Assembly: GCA_951813085.1 (NCBI GenBank)
Contig: OX638348.1
Coordinates: 4,535,627-4,599,626 of the forward strand
Direction of reading: 5' to 3'
Origin: an uncultured Opitutaceae bacterium
Lineage (GTDB): Bacteria > Verrucomicrobiota > Verrucomicrobiia > Opitutales > Opitutaceae
Length of the DNA: 64,000 bases
Below, in pieces: positions 16,314 through 27,178 of the stretch (positions are counted from its first letter, which is position 1; each line of letters opens with the position of its first letter). The position numbers and the translations under genes are program-made. Under the pieces are notes generated by a model. It saw only the letters and a program-made list of their open reading frames with translations. It searched no databases and was not told the DNA's origin.

Positions 16314-16376
16314 CGCAGCCTGGTTAGCGCGCTTGTCTGGGGGACAAGAGGTCCCGAGTTCGAATCTCGGTGGCCC
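16314..16376 (+). pseudogene. tRNA-Pro (GGG) interrupted by the island (attL)
   Basis: Identical to 6595-6657 in block A up to TGGCCC, after which TAGGGG replaces GACCA, so the last acceptor pair and CCA are lost. The last 21 bases (16356-16376) recur at 27459-27479, where they are followed by the missing GACCA. Confidence 0.85.
16356..16376. repeat. attL core of the island
   Basis: 21 bases of the tRNA-Pro T-arm and 3' acceptor strand, starting GAGTTCGAATC and ending GGTGGCCC. Identical to 27459-27479. Confidence 0.85.
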
Positions 16377-16482
16377 TAGGGGTGGTAAGTGTTTATGAAC
16401 AAACACTTAGGATTTTTTAAAAGTAGAGTGGGCTTTTATTATCGCCAATTATTGGCAGTAATAGATTGCTTTTTGCAAGTGC

Positions 16483-17911
16483 ATGCACTGTAATGCACTC
16501 ATGCCCACTGCCACTAAAAACGGACTTGTTGCTGCAGAGTTTCCCGCCAAATCGGGGATCATGATTCAAGAGGTTATAAACACCTCGGGTGGTGAGATCT
16601 TTGGCGGTTCGTTTGAAGTGCTGATTCCTGCGAAGGTGAGGGGTAGGGGCAAAGGAGGCAGGATAAGAAAGCGCTTCAAAAAAATGGAAGATGCGAAGCG
16701 ATTCGCGAAAGAGCAATATAAGGGTTTAGGTGCTAGAGGGTCCGCTTTCTTTAGCTTGAACACCCAGTTGCAGGACGAGGTTGCCGCACTTGTTCCAGAG
16801 CTGGAAAAGTCAGGTCAGTCGTTGGACGAGTTGAAAGAGTTCATCAAGAATTTGGAGTCGGAGGATGCCAAATTGTCGGATGTAGCCAAAGGGTTTTCCC
16901 GTTTAAGAGCCGCTGGCCTAGACTTTGACCGGTCAATTAGGTTTTGCGAGACCCACCTGATCCCCGCCGGAGGAGACATTACCTTTTCAAAGGTGGTTGA
17001 AGAGATGATTAATCTCAAGAAGGAGAGGGTATTAAATGGGTCTCTCAGACCAGTTAGTCTTGATACGTTCACTCAACAGACGAGAAGGATGGCCAAGGCC
17101 TTCGGAGAGTTGAAACTAGAGTTTGTTTCAAGAGCCGTCATCATGGATTGGATCAAAGGCTTGGGAGTGTCGGGGCGTTCCAATCAGAATTATCTAGATG
17201 CCTGTATTGAGGTTTTCAACTACGCCATAGATGAGGATTACATTAAATTCTCACCGTTTAGCGGTTTCAAGGGGCAGAAGAGAAAAGCCCTAATAGGATC
17301 TGGCGAGAAAGGTAAAAACATTACGATACTATCCATTGATGAAGTAGAAAGATTGTTAGGCGTTGCACGAGAACTGAACGAAATTGGATTTTTGGGCTAC
17401 CTGATTATAACCTTATTCTGTGGAGTCAGAGCCGAAGAAGCCAAGCGTTTGGACTGGAAGGACGTCCATGACCGCCAGAAAGAGCCGTCTTTGACTATTG
17501 GTCCCGAAATAGCAAAAAAGCGAAGGATACGTCATGTGGATATTCCGCCAAACGCGGTGAACTGGTTGTCATTGATACCGTATAGAAGTGGCAAGGTGGT
17601 GGAGTTTAGAGACAAGAACCATTTTGACCGAATGTTTCGCAAACTCAGGGGTAGGGCTGGTTTCAGGAAAAAGAACGATAAGGGTAATTGGGGTTTCAAC
17701 ATGGAACAATAATGTGATTCGTCATAGTTTTGGAACTTACCACTTCGCTCTTTACGGAGACCCGATAAAGACGGCTGTCCAGATGGGCCATAAATCGGAT
17801 GATCAAGTGCTATTTGACCACTACCGAGCTTTGGCGACTAAAGCTGAGGGGCAGGCATTCTTTTCGATAACGCCACCTGCAAGTCAGACGAAGACCATCA
17901 AAACGAAATGA
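16483..17911 (+). pseudogene. Island tyrosine integrase, single frameshift
   Basis: Frame 1 (to 17712) has a core-binding-like region (LDTFTQQTRRMAKAFGELKL) and catalytic ITLFCGVRAEEAKRLDW with the first Arg. After an extra base near 17700, frame 2 continues STWNNNVIRHSFGTYH (second Arg with His), QMGHKSDDQ and the nucleophile region LFDHYRAL to 17911. All catalytic parts are present if the frame is corrected, so this is either a recent mutation or an assembly indel. It lies next to attL in tRNA-Pro and is the likely source of the island's integration. Confidence 0.85.
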
Positions 17912-18708
17912 TAGAAAGTTACGCTTTTAGAGAAATCGAAAAGAAGTTCGCCAATCTGAAGGAGGCCGCGAGTCCCGGCGGCGATAAGTCTAAATTCACG
18001 GAGGCCCTGCTCGCTCTCGCAGAAAAAACCGTTGAAGAGTTGCACGCCTGTGAACGTACCGAGATCGAAAAACTAGCGGTTAAGAAGTATCGCTGGCCCG
18101 TCATGACCTCGATCTTCTCGAATGGGCCTGAAGAGATTTCTTGTTACGCGGAGGAGATTGGGCTGGGCAGAGAGTTCCCAATAAAAAAAGTTAAGTGCAA
18201 CGACTCCTTGAGGCTTTGGGTCGCTGGTAAAATCGCTCTTATCGTCGAGATACAGTCGAGGCGAAGCTGCTTAGACAATCCCGCTCTATCAGATGAGCAG
18301 GAACATTTGCATGAATGGATTTTGGAGCTTGAACCGCCCGCCCTCAAAGTCGCCAGAGAGTACGCCAGATTATTGAGATTTTGGTTTTTGATCGAATTTC
18401 AGGGGAGTATGACGATGGGAGATTTAGACGAGGGAAATGAGTATTTGAATCCGCTCATTGATGGTAGGGCAAAAAACAGGGCGACTAGCATCGCCAAGAA
18501 GGATTGGGATAAACGAATGGACCGGGCGAAACAAAGCCTGGCGGAAGAACTAAGCCAACTAGGTGGCGACCACATCGCTACTGCCTATGACTTGGAAGAG
18601 AAGATAAAGGAAGAGGGCCAAAAGAAGGCTTCAGTGACTCAGGAAAATCTTGAAAACGCGCTTTTGGAGACTCTTTCCAGGGAGTTAAAGGCCGTTCTGA
18701 GGCATTAG
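17908..18708 (+). CDS. Hypothetical protein coupled to integrase
   Basis: 266 residues, mostly helical and charged, with no recognised domain (MIESYAFREIEKKFANLKEA; LALAEKTVEELHACERTEIE; ending NALLETLSRELKAVLRH). Its ATG overlaps the integrase stop by 4 bases (ATGA), so it is translated with the integrase and may assist recombination or regulate it. No membrane segment or signal peptide. Confidence 0.7.
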   Translation: MIESYAFREIEKKFANLKEAASPGGDKSKFTEALLALAEKTVEELHACERTEIEKLAVKKYRWPVMTSIFSNGPEEISCYAEEIGLGREFPIKKVKCNDSLRLWVAGKIALIVEIQSRRSCLDNPALSDEQEHLHEWILELEPPALKVAREYARLLRFWFLIEFQGSMTMGDLDEGNEYLNPLIDGRAKNRATSIAKKDWDKRMDRAKQSLAEELSQLGGDHIATAYDLEEKIKEEGQKKASVTQENLENALLETLSRELKAVLRH

Positions 18709-18795
18709 CCCAATTGTGCCGAACGCCTAAAATTCGGCTGAAATAGTCGCTCGCGACATCAGTACGAAAGCGGTCGATTATGACATGATGGGCGT

Positions 18796-19014
18796 ATGCA
18801 AGTACGCATAACGAAACCTGTCACCGCAACGTGTATCCGCTCTAACCCGCCGGTCAATATGTCCGTGTTGGAAGCTAGCGAATACCTTAACATCTCTGAG
18901 CGGAAGCTAAGAGATCTAATCGCCTGCGCTGCTTTACGGTACGCGAGAATTGGCAAGAGAATCATCCTGCGGAAGCAAGATCTGGATTCCTTCTTAGAGG
19001 GGATGGTCATTTAA
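18796..19014 (+). CDS. Helix-turn-helix (excisionase-like) DNA-binding protein
   Basis: 72 residues. MSVLEASEYLNISERKLRDL, followed by YARIGKRIILRKQDLDSFL, is the MerR/excisionase-type HTH_17 pattern (E-A-x-x-L-N-I-S-x-R-x-x-R-x-L-I, then R-I-G-x-R-x-x-x). The start could also be the internal ATG at MSVLEA. It ends one base before the next gene. In an island it could act as recombination directionality factor or repressor. Confidence 0.75.
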   Translation: MQVRITKPVTATCIRSNPPVNMSVLEASEYLNISERKLRDLIACAALRYARIGKRIILRKQDLDSFLEGMVI

Positions 19015-19015
19015 T

Positions 19016-20771
19016 ATGATCAGCCAAAACAAGCAGTCTCGTTCTGCTATTCAGGGCGGCAACATCCAACCTAGCAATCCGCAACGGTGGGCGAAAAGAC
19101 GCGAGTCCCGTTTTACCGACGCGATAACCGCGACAAGTGGAACTCTCTCTCGAAAAGTGGGAATCGGACCCTCGAAAAGCGGGACTCCGCCTCTAAAAAG
19201 TGGGATTCGGACCTATTTGAAGTGCGTTTTGGCATCGAAAGTGGGACACACTAGTAGTGGAGGGGTTGAGGGATGTAGACAGTATAATACTCTCACCAAG
19301 GAGAGTACAATAGATGTACTTTACCCAAGTACTCAATGTCCCTGTATAAGCCACACGGGGAAAGCTCTGAAGCCACCAGCCGATGCTGTAAACGCCATGC
19401 TCCTGATTATGCCGATCGAAGCGAGAGAGCTATACCGCCGGCTTACATCGCGAGGCGTGAGGCTTCGCTATAAGAAGTTTTTGGAGATATGTGTTTATCT
19501 CCACCATCAGTGGTTTAAGTCAAAGCAGCAGGATCTCGGAGGTCTTTTTGAAACGTCGGCAGATGAAGCGAAATGCTTTGTCAAAGAGCTGAGTGTGAAC
19601 GGAACGAGAACCGCTCTGCCGGCGTTGCTCGACGACATTGGCATAACCACGAAGAAGCCGGGCTACATAAAAGGAGAGCAAGCGATACGTAGGGCGTTTA
19701 ACGGAAATCCAATTGATTGTTTTGAGCTACTTCCGTGCAAGCTGGAATGGGTTGATAACATTGAGAGGAAGCTAAAGAAGTTATTCGATTCATACCTCGA
19801 GCGTCAGGAGCTTGTTCATATAAAAAATTCCTACAACGCGTTCAGCTTTTTAGATTCCGACCTAGATGAGATAGAAAGCCGCTACACCCGAAGCAAAAAA
19901 TCAAATCAGTGGGGATACCACTACTCTGGATATGCCGAGTCTGTCCGAAGCGGCGAGCCGTGGCAGTCTAGTCCCAATGGTAATCGCGTTTATGCGTACG
20001 TCCGAAACTTCCCCTCAGACTTCAGAATTAGAGGTTTCTTCGACTACAAAGGTAGCATCGAGAGGGTTTGCTTAGTGGACCTTAAATCGTCCCACCCTAC
20101 GATGCTTGTAAAGGTTCTGAGAGACTATCTTAGCAAGCCCCGTAATGGCCCTGAGAGCGTTGAGAATGCCCTTTTAGAACTAGAAGAATACCTCTTCCCT
20201 CGTCCATTCAGGGAAGCTGTACGAGAGCATTCAAGGGCCTGAAAAACGCAAGGATTCTAAGGTTAAATTCCAAAAATGGCTAAATGGTGAGGGATGGCAC
20301 TACCAGGAGGTAAACGACTGGTTTCAGAGACGCTTCCCAGAGCTGTTTTGCATCATCAGAGCATTCAAGAACCATGAATCATTCACCCCCTTGCACAGCC
20401 ATTTTCGAAGAATAGAGGCGGCGGCAATCATGCAAGCAGTCAAGTTCTGTCATGATCGAAGCATACCAGCAGTGCCGATTATTGATGAGATAATGGTGCC
20501 AGAATCTGAGGGCGAGAAAGTCGCTCAGCAGCTGCTATCCTTACTCAACCAGCAGTTCAGCCTGAAGGCTGTAGTCAGTGTCGATTACCATGACTCGAAC
20601 GCCGAGGACTTCGCCCGCGAGAAGGTTTTTCGCTATCAAGAACCATCGGCCCAGGACAAAGTTTTGACACCCTGCCCCGACGGATACTGCCCTGATTGCT
20701 GGGATAATAATTGTGTGTACTTACTGAACTCTCCGTTTCCCTGTAGCCATGTTAGGATCGGCCAATCTTAG
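19016..20771 (+). pseudogene. Polymerase-like replication protein, frameshifted
   Basis: Frame 1 runs to 20242 and frame 2 continues to 20771; the shift is near 20218 (PRPFREA, then YESIQGPEKRKDSKV in the other frame). Two segments look like palm motifs of family A polymerases or phage RNA polymerases: CLVDLKSSHPTML (motif A-like) and, about 110 residues later, RRIEAAAIMQAVKF followed by IPAVPIIDEIMVPES (motif C-like, I-D-E in place of H-D-E). A Cys-rich tail CPDGYCPDCWDNNC follows. It could replicate the excised island. The polymerase assignment rests on these two motifs only. Confidence 0.5.
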
Positions 20772-20907
20772 CTTCTGCGAGAGCAGGGGGCCTCCGAAAA
20801 CCTAAACGCCTTTGCAATTAGATCGCGTCGGGGATGGCAGAAAAAATATCGGGTAATTTAGGTATTGTAAAAAACCGAACCGGAGAGCCACCAGATTCTT
20901 TTCCACT

Positions 20908-22946
20908 TCAACGACTCACTTTATTTCTCAGCCGATCGAGCGAAGCCTCAAAAACCTTTGCCGTTGTCCTGCAGTCATTTTCAGCCCTATGACTGCCCCT
21001 CGTCGAAAACCCTAGGTCGGCTGCGATATGTTTCAATTTCCAAGAATTCCTTTCAGGGAAAGCTCTCCTAGCTATTTTCAAGCTACAGTGAATTTTATTC
21101 GTAAGTTCCATTCCCCTGCTACCTAGCACAGAATCGATAAAAGCTATATCGAACTTAGCGTTGTGTGCCACTATCGGATTATCCCCAATGAAATCCATTA
21201 ATGTACGTAAAACCGTATCCAAACTTCTACCCTCTCTTGCTAGCATTCTCTGCGTGACCCATTTACTCTTGTAGCCTCGTGCGGTATCCGACCTTCGATT
21301 TTAACAAGGCTACTGAAGCCATCGCTGGTTGGACGCCCATCTTCCACCTTTAGAGCAGCGATTTCAACGATCTCGTCATCCGCAGAACTAAGACCAGTCG
21401 TTTCAATATCTATTACTATATAAACATTCCCAATGGACTTTAACGTTTGAGAAGCACTACAGAATCGGTCGCTCTTTTCCATTTCGCGAGCGAACTCGAT
21501 CTCGCTACTTAGCCTTCCCTTTATCCAATCCTCTATCGGAACACTATCTCTTCTGCTTCCTTCCCAAAAATCTCTTGAGACGCAATTATTAATGACGGCA
21601 GGAAACAATTCCAGCGGACCATGATGCTCCTTGGGTGATCCCCATTTAGCACGTATTATAGATCTGTCGGTTTTGTTGAGTAGCGATAGCTTGTCGTAGC
21701 CTATCTTGTCGAAATCTATGGATATATTCTCTAAATCGCTTACCGCTAAAAAGCTATGGAGCCTCGTTTTATAACTACAATCGTCTATCGAGAAGTAGAG
21801 CTGGTCTAATATCTCGTAAAGAAACGCCAAACGATATAGAAAATTTATCGCGCTATCATAATTTTCTGCAGCTTTCTTTTTCGCACGAATGACTTTCCTC
21901 ACAGCGACTGCCAATCCCTTTATGCTTCCGCAATTCGGGTTAGTCCTAGCTGCAAGGGTTTTGAACTCATTGTCGCCAAAATCTTCTTTCGGAATTAGGG
22001 GGTAAAACCACTTGGGAAAACCCTCAAGGTCCATCTCCAATGGAGGATAATCACTTTCCCAACGCTCACTTTTTCTAAGTTTCCGTGCTTCTAATTCTGC
22101 TATGAATTTCCACTTTCCATAAGCCTCGTCCAACCTCCGCCCACCTTCGATAAATTCAGACCGCTTTTCAACTTCGTGATGTATATCTAATTCTTCTGGA
22201 ACATTTTTCTCGTACTGGCCAACAGCATCAAGTTGAGCAAGGGACTTCACAAGCTTGCACACAAACCAACCGTCTTCAGTGAGAAAAAACTGTGGTTTTG
22301 CGGTAACGGCATCCCGCTGGACACAAAGACCATTCGAAGCTTCATCAAAAGCTATAATTTTGCTGTATTTTATCCGAAATCCTTTCGATTCACCATTAAA
22401 ATAGATGTGTCTTGTTGTTACACCCATCATACCGGCGTCTTTTAGAGTGTCGCCCTCGGCATAATCTACCCCTTGAAAAAGCCACACAAGTTTTTCCCCT
22501 TTTTGAAAATTGAAAGGGAGATCACCTTTCACTCTCATTTTCTCAGGTATCTCCCCTTCTTCAACCTGCCTTATCACACTCGCTTTCACGAAGTTCGAGA
22601 ATGATCCATTTGCATCGAGATCCTGTTGGCTTAGTTTGAAATAGTTGATGAAGGTAGAGAGTCTATCGTCCTCAAATTCTACAAGGCTTCCTCTTTTGAA
22701 TACGTCTTTTATTAGGCCATCCCACCCCCGAGCTAGTATTTTCTTTGGGCATCTACTTCTATATAACTTTTCTTGAGCTATAACGTTTATCCTCTGCTCG
22801 ATTTCCTGAAAGTCCTGTCGCGATATCACTTCTTCTCGCAAGATATTTATAATTTCCTTAGCCCCTTCCAATGATCTTGAATGGCACTCTTTGTGTTGTT
22901 TTCTAAACAAACCAGCTGGTTTTCCACAATATACGCAAGTTCCCAC
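20908..22946 (-). pseudogene. Zinc ribbon / PH-like / DEDDh exonuclease fusion, frameshifted
   Basis: The N-terminus CVYCGKPAGLF...HKECH is a single zinc ribbon. Around residues 145-235 a segment (KGEKLVWLFQGVDY, MMGVTTRHIYFNG, IIAFDEASNGLCV) looks like a bacterial PH-like domain. After a long helical region comes an exonuclease of the DnaQ type: YIVIDIETTGLSSADDEIVE (Exo I), then in a new frame after about 21243, NPIVAHNAKFDIAFI (Exo II) and GSHRAENDCRTTAKV (Exo III, H-x(4)-D). One missing base in the AAC-GGG-TCA region explains the shift. The product would be a 3'-5' DNA or RNA exonuclease, possibly for defence. Confidence 0.75.
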
Positions 22947-22966
22947 AGTCCGTTGATATCTCCTAT

Positions 22967-25449
22967 TTAATCCGTAATCTCATACACCTCAACCAGCACC
23001 TCACCAACTCCTTCGTCGGCCGATCTTACCTGAACCGTGTAAACCCCTTCATCGAGCGTTAAGAGAGCGGCAGCACTACTGGTATCGTCGGTCATGAATG
23101 GCAGACCTTGGAAAGTCTCAGTCGGCTCTAGCGGGAATGCTCCAGCCGAACTCATCGCAGCTACTATTTCCGCTACATTGCCGTTGTCAGCCTTCCAATC
23201 ATCGATCGTGCCTACTAAATCCGGCGGATTGCCATCCCATCGGGACTTATAAATACTCATTGTTGGATTTTGCATCGGCGAGGGGACGCCCAAATCCATA
23301 AGTTTCGGACCAACAGCTCGAATAAGCAGCTTCTTCTGCTCACCCAACACTGTGAAACCTGGTGTTACGATTTCCCCTTCGCCTAAATCAACCCGAGCCG
23401 ATACGTTGACAATCGTCCTTGCGGCCTCGGCAGCATTACTCATCTGGGCCATTGTCGCCAGCTCGTAGGTTTCAGGGGACGCGGTCACATCCTGTTGGCC
23501 AAGTGTCCTGGAAGCAGCTTCAGCCGCACTCAAATCAGTCGCCGTGTAGAGACTGTACGACGAAGGGTCAGAGGTGACGTCATCCTGTCCATACCCTCTG
23601 TAAATAGTTGCTACAGCTGATACTTGCGGCAATGTATAGAGATCAAAAGTATTGGGATCGGAGGTAACATCTTCCAGACCAATAGTTCTAGCCGCAGTAA
23701 TTTCGTCGGCGGTGTGAAGACTATACGAGGATGGTTCTGACTGGACGTCGTTGCGGCCATCATCTATCGCGTTGGCGACAAGCAAAGCGTTGTGTGCGTT
23801 GAGTCTGCCACCGCTCACACACAAACCTTCATAGATGTCATCTTTGACGACGGACCCCAGTATAGCCTGCTTTATATCTGCTGCTGTCCAATCCGGCTTT
23901 ATTCGCTTAATCGCTGCTGCTGTAGTGGCTACCATGGGTGCGGCTAATGAGGAGCCATTTCCCCAAGTGTAGCCCCCTCCAAGCTTAGTGGTTTTGATAT
24001 ACCTAGCAGGGGCGAATAAATCGACGCTCGTCTGCCCATAGTTTTGCCTAATTGTTCCATCATAATCGTGGCCGCCACACGCTATTATATTTGGGTTATC
24101 GTAGTTTGAAGGGTAGTGAGGTTCTGCGTCATTGTCTTGTGCCTCATTCCCTGCTGATAACGTTAATAGCACGCCAGCAACTTCAAGTTCTGAAATCAGT
24201 TCGTAATAGGACTGCGAATATGAACTACCACCTCCCGAAAAATTAATAATAGGAACTCCATGATCTTTCAGATAAGACATTGCTCGCATCACATCTGAGG
24301 AGGACCCACTTCCTTCCTCTGGGAATATTTTGCATGGCAAAATGACAGGGTTGAAAGCAGGCCTGCAACACCAGTCGAATTGTTTACGTTAGCCGCTATC
24401 ACTCCAGTAACAATGGTGCCGTGGCCTCTATCATCAACCGGATCGTTGTCATTATTGACGAAGTCCCAGCCGAAAACATCGTCGACGTAGCCGTTGCTAT
24501 CGTTGTCGATCCCATCATCCGCTATTTCATTCGGATTAACCCAAAGCAGACCCTGCAAATCGAGGTGCGTTTTGTCGATCCCTGAGTCTATTACGCCTAT
24601 AACAACTTCTGGAGTATCCGGTAGTACGTCCCAAAACTCTATTGCATCGAGGTCGATATTATCTACTGCACCAGACCACTGCCCCGTGTTTTGCAAATGC
24701 CATTGGTCGCTAAAGTATGTATCGTTTGGTGCATTCATGGGAAAAACGATTCCATCGACTTCAGCCCTGATAATGGCTCCAGATGAAGAGGTAAAAGAGG
24801 CGATGCATTTCTGAAGTGAATCAAGATCAGCTCGTTCCAAAATAACGCTGTACAAGTCGCCTCCCAAATGAGTTCGTACGCTACCCGCAATTGGCTCGAG
24901 ATTTGATTCCAATTCCGGAATCGATAAACCTTCTCTGACTTTCACAATGATTTGGTCTGAGTGGTAAGCGTCATACCTCACCTGCCCAGAAGCGTTCCTT
25001 CTCTCCGCTACTATTACAGGAGTTTCATGGATCTTCGACTGGACTAGTAGTCTCTTTATCTCAGAACCTTCCTCAAATTGCGTCTGAGTATCGAGGATCT
25101 CTCCCTCATCTATTATTTTTTTAATCCGGGACGAGAATCCAAGAGACTCCTCATCATTTTGACTCTGGATTTTATCACCAATAGCTGTGCCATTTTTTGT
25201 AACTGCACTGATTGTAGGGTTATTCGCGTCTAACTCCTCTTCACCTCGTGCAATTTGCTGCTCTGGAACTTTCTCGTCTGGCGAACGCACTACACCATCA
25301 ACAGGCGGGCTACTATCAGTTTCGAAGGTGTTCGGGGAGGCTTCCTCTGGCGCTGTAAAGAAAAAATATGATAGCCCGATAACTGCCAAAAAAATAAATA
25401 TGGCTGAAGTAAACCATGCCGGATTTTTATCATTAACTTTCATGAGCAT
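22967..25449 (-). pseudogene. Secreted subtilase (S8) with repeats and C-terminal domain, frameshifted
   Basis: Part 1 (25449 to about 24345): N-terminal membrane anchor (WFTSAIFIFLAVIGLSYFFF), a propeptide-like region, then the catalytic VIGVIDSGIDKTHLD (Asp) and DRGHGTIVTGVIA (His). Part 2 (24340 to 22967) in another frame: SAGNEAQDNDAEP (oxyanion region) and GSSLAAPMVATT (Ser). Four ~38-residue repeats follow (DDVTSDPSSYSLYTATDLSA type), then the ~150-residue domain common in secreted Opitutia proteins (PGFTVLGEQKKLLIRAVGPK; end VLVEVYEITD). The catalytic triad is complete if the frame near 24342 is corrected. A duplicate of the last ~45 residues sits at 25475-25620. Confidence 0.82.
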
Positions 25450-25474
25450 TAATTTTTAGAGACGTATCTTACGA

Positions 25475-25620
25475 TCATTCCGTTATCTCATAAACCTCAA
25501 CCAGCACCTCGCCCACTCCACCATCGGCCGAGCTAACCTGTACCGTGTAAACCCCTTCATCGAGCGTTAAGAGAGCGGCAGCACTACTGGTATCGTCGGT
25601 CATGAATGGGCGTCCTTGGA
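25475..25620 (-). pseudogene. Duplicated 3' end of a subtilase-type C-terminal domain
   Basis: About 145 bases repeat the last part of the subtilase gene (22972-23120) with nearly 90 percent identity. The encoded FMTDDTSSAAALLTLDEGVY and VLVEVYEITE reach a stop, but no start belongs to them; they are joined to the end of the lipoprotein gene at 25626. A remnant of a second, deleted protein. Confidence 0.75.
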
Positions 25621-25625
25621 AGGTT

Positions 25626-26228
25626 TCATTCGGCAATAGCCGCCAGAAACTCCTCATCAAAGAAAACTTTTTCTATAGTGGGGATTGTCGCTCCTACGAT
25701 AGCCTTACCCTCAGGCTTCCCAGTACCACCCATAACACCGATCCATCGGCTATCTTCGCCGCCATATCGATTTTCAAAAGCCACTTCTCCATTCGGCCCA
25801 TAAACACGCACCTCTATGTTTATCTTCGCTTTCGCCGGAGCCAACAACGCATCGAACGTATAAATTGTTGTATTTAGCAAATCGACTTCAATATACCTCG
25901 CCCCATCAATGGGGTCCTGCTCTTTATTTACGAATCCTAGCCTATAAACTTTATACCCTTTTGCCGCTAGTCGTGTCTTGAAATCTCCTTCGATGTAACC
26001 ACCAAGGTCGGATCCCACAATTATCTTCACGCCTCCAACAGAACCCGCTTCATTGTTCACTCGTTTGTCTTTGACCGGTGCCAAAACAACCACACTGGAC
26101 TCCGGGCCAAGCGCAGAGGCTTCTCCTCCCTGGTGGACCGGAATGATCGCCTGCTGTGAAATGCAGCCTGTTAGTAGGGTCCCAATGCAAATCAAGCATA
26201 CAGAAGCCAAAGCTGGGAATCTGATCAT
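25626..26228 (-). CDS. YajG-like lipoprotein
   Basis: 200 residues. Signal peptide with lipobox LLTGC (Cys at residue ~22). Mature part: SVVVLAPVKDKRVNNEAGSV, then GGYIEGDFKTRLAAKGYKVY and YIEVDLLNTTIYTFDALLAP; this fits the YajG-type outer-membrane lipoprotein layout of unknown function. It lies downstream of another lipoprotein gene on the same strand with a 28-base gap. The final residues (FFDEEFLAAIAE) run directly into the duplicated subtilase remnant, so its own 3' end may have been trimmed. Confidence 0.7.
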   Translation of the reverse strand: MIRFPALASVCLICIGTLLTGCISQQAIIPVHQGGEASALGPESSVVVLAPVKDKRVNNEAGSVGGVKIIVGSDLGGYIEGDFKTRLAAKGYKVYRLGFVNKEQDPIDGARYIEVDLLNTTIYTFDALLAPAKAKINIEVRVYGPNGEVAFENRYGGEDSRWIGVMGGTGKPEGKAIVGATIPTIEKVFFDEEFLAAIAE

Positions 26229-26256
26229 CGAACAGCCTACTTTCCGAATTTCTTAG

Positions 26257-26658
26257 CTATTCGCTTATTGGGACCAACTTTACGGAAACTGGGTTTGGAG
26301 ATAAGTCTCTCATTGAACCGTTGTTTCCATCTACCACAGCTCCTATAGCTCCGCCAAGTAGGACGTTTCCGGCCATACCCATACCCCCCGATGAGACCAT
26401 CTTCGGGTTAACATTCACTTCCAGGGTCTCATATCCCTCCTTCTGGATCTTAACGACCAGTGGGTGCTTTCTGGGAACTTTGAAGGAAGTGGGAGTTTTG
26501 CCGGTCATTCCATTAGATAAAAGAACGGTGGCACCAGCTGGTTCTGATTCAACTACGAGGACATCATTCGTCCCCCTCGTTACGGTTGCACAGCCATGAA
26601 ACAGCCCGACAAGAATCAATAAACCGGAGGAGAGGAGGTAAAAGAAGGGGAAACGCAT
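26257..26658 (-). CDS. PEGA-domain lipoprotein
   Basis: 133 residues. Signal peptide with lipobox GLFHGC. A short PEGA-type segment (VESEPAGATVLLSNGMTGKT, then KVPRKHPLVVKIQKEGYE) follows; PEGA repeats occur in cell-surface proteins. C-terminal part is glycine-rich and hydrophobic (GGMGMAGNVLLGGAIGAVVDG), perhaps membrane inserted. Divergent from an HTH regulator across 100-120 bases. Confidence 0.7.
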   Translation of the reverse strand: MRFPFFYLLSSGLLILVGLFHGCATVTRGTNDVLVVESEPAGATVLLSNGMTGKTPTSFKVPRKHPLVVKIQKEGYETLEVNVNPKMVSSGGMGMAGNVLLGGAIGAVVDGNNGSMRDLSPNPVSVKLVPISE

Positions 26659-26776
26659 GACTTAGTCTTTTTCACCTCCCTACTATTTCAACGCTAAAAT
26701 CCTATTTTTTGGATAAATTTCCTTTTACTTGTAATTACGCGTTAAGATTTCTTCTGTTTTGAAAATCGATTCCTTC

Positions 26777-27178
26777 ATGAGCCTCGCAAACACTCTAAAC
26801 AGAACCCTCAAAGATCTCGCTCTGCGAAATAACAAGTTCGCCGAGGCGTGCGGAGTCCCCAATTCCGCCATGACCAACGCTCTCAGCGGGCGTCCAGTAC
26901 GAGCCAAGACTATGAAGAAGCTTATGAGCTATCCGGACCTTACTTCTGAGCAGGTCAACCGGTTAGCGGTGGCGTGGATTGAGGACAGACGAGACGACTT
27001 AGGCATGAATACGGATGATTTCCACATCGTTCCCTCCAAGGGCGAAACGATCTTCAGGATTACGGGCGATCCCGTGCTGGTCCAGGCACTCAGAGAGATC
27101 GGGCTTGAGGCTATGGAGGACAAAAAGGTCTACAATATGGTCATGGCGATCAGGGATGCTGTGGTGGGCGAGAAGTGA
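26777..27178 (+). CDS. Helix-turn-helix (Cro/CI-like) regulator
   Basis: 133 residues from ATG 26777 (a TTG at 26759 is possible). RTLKDLALRNNKFAEACGVP with NSAMTNALSGRPVRAKTMKK is a Cro/CI-like HTH. The C-terminal part (HIVPSKGETIFRITGDPVLV) is of unknown fold. It is divergent from the lipoprotein pair and the last gene before attR, so it may control the neighbouring island genes. Confidence 0.7.
   Translation: MSLANTLNRTLKDLALRNNKFAEACGVPNSAMTNALSGRPVRAKTMKKLMSYPDLTSEQVNRLAVAWIEDRRDDLGMNTDDFHIVPSKGETIFRITGDPVLVQALREIGLEAMEDKKVYNMVMAIRDAVVGEK

Larger units (their letters stand above)
15939..16376. repeat. Block B (left part): second copy of the tRNA block
   Basis: Repeats 4284-4575 plus 6521-6662 of block A without the IS. 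It ends where the tRNA-Pro 3' end meets island DNA; the rest of the block resumes at 27459-27992. The uninterrupted join GCAATAATTAATTTCTCC shows the empty target of IS copy 1. Confidence 0.85.

Noticed and set aside
18709-18760. Terminator after the 17908-18708 gene
   Set aside because: A 6-bp stem (GCCGAA/TTCGGC) is present but no T-run follows.
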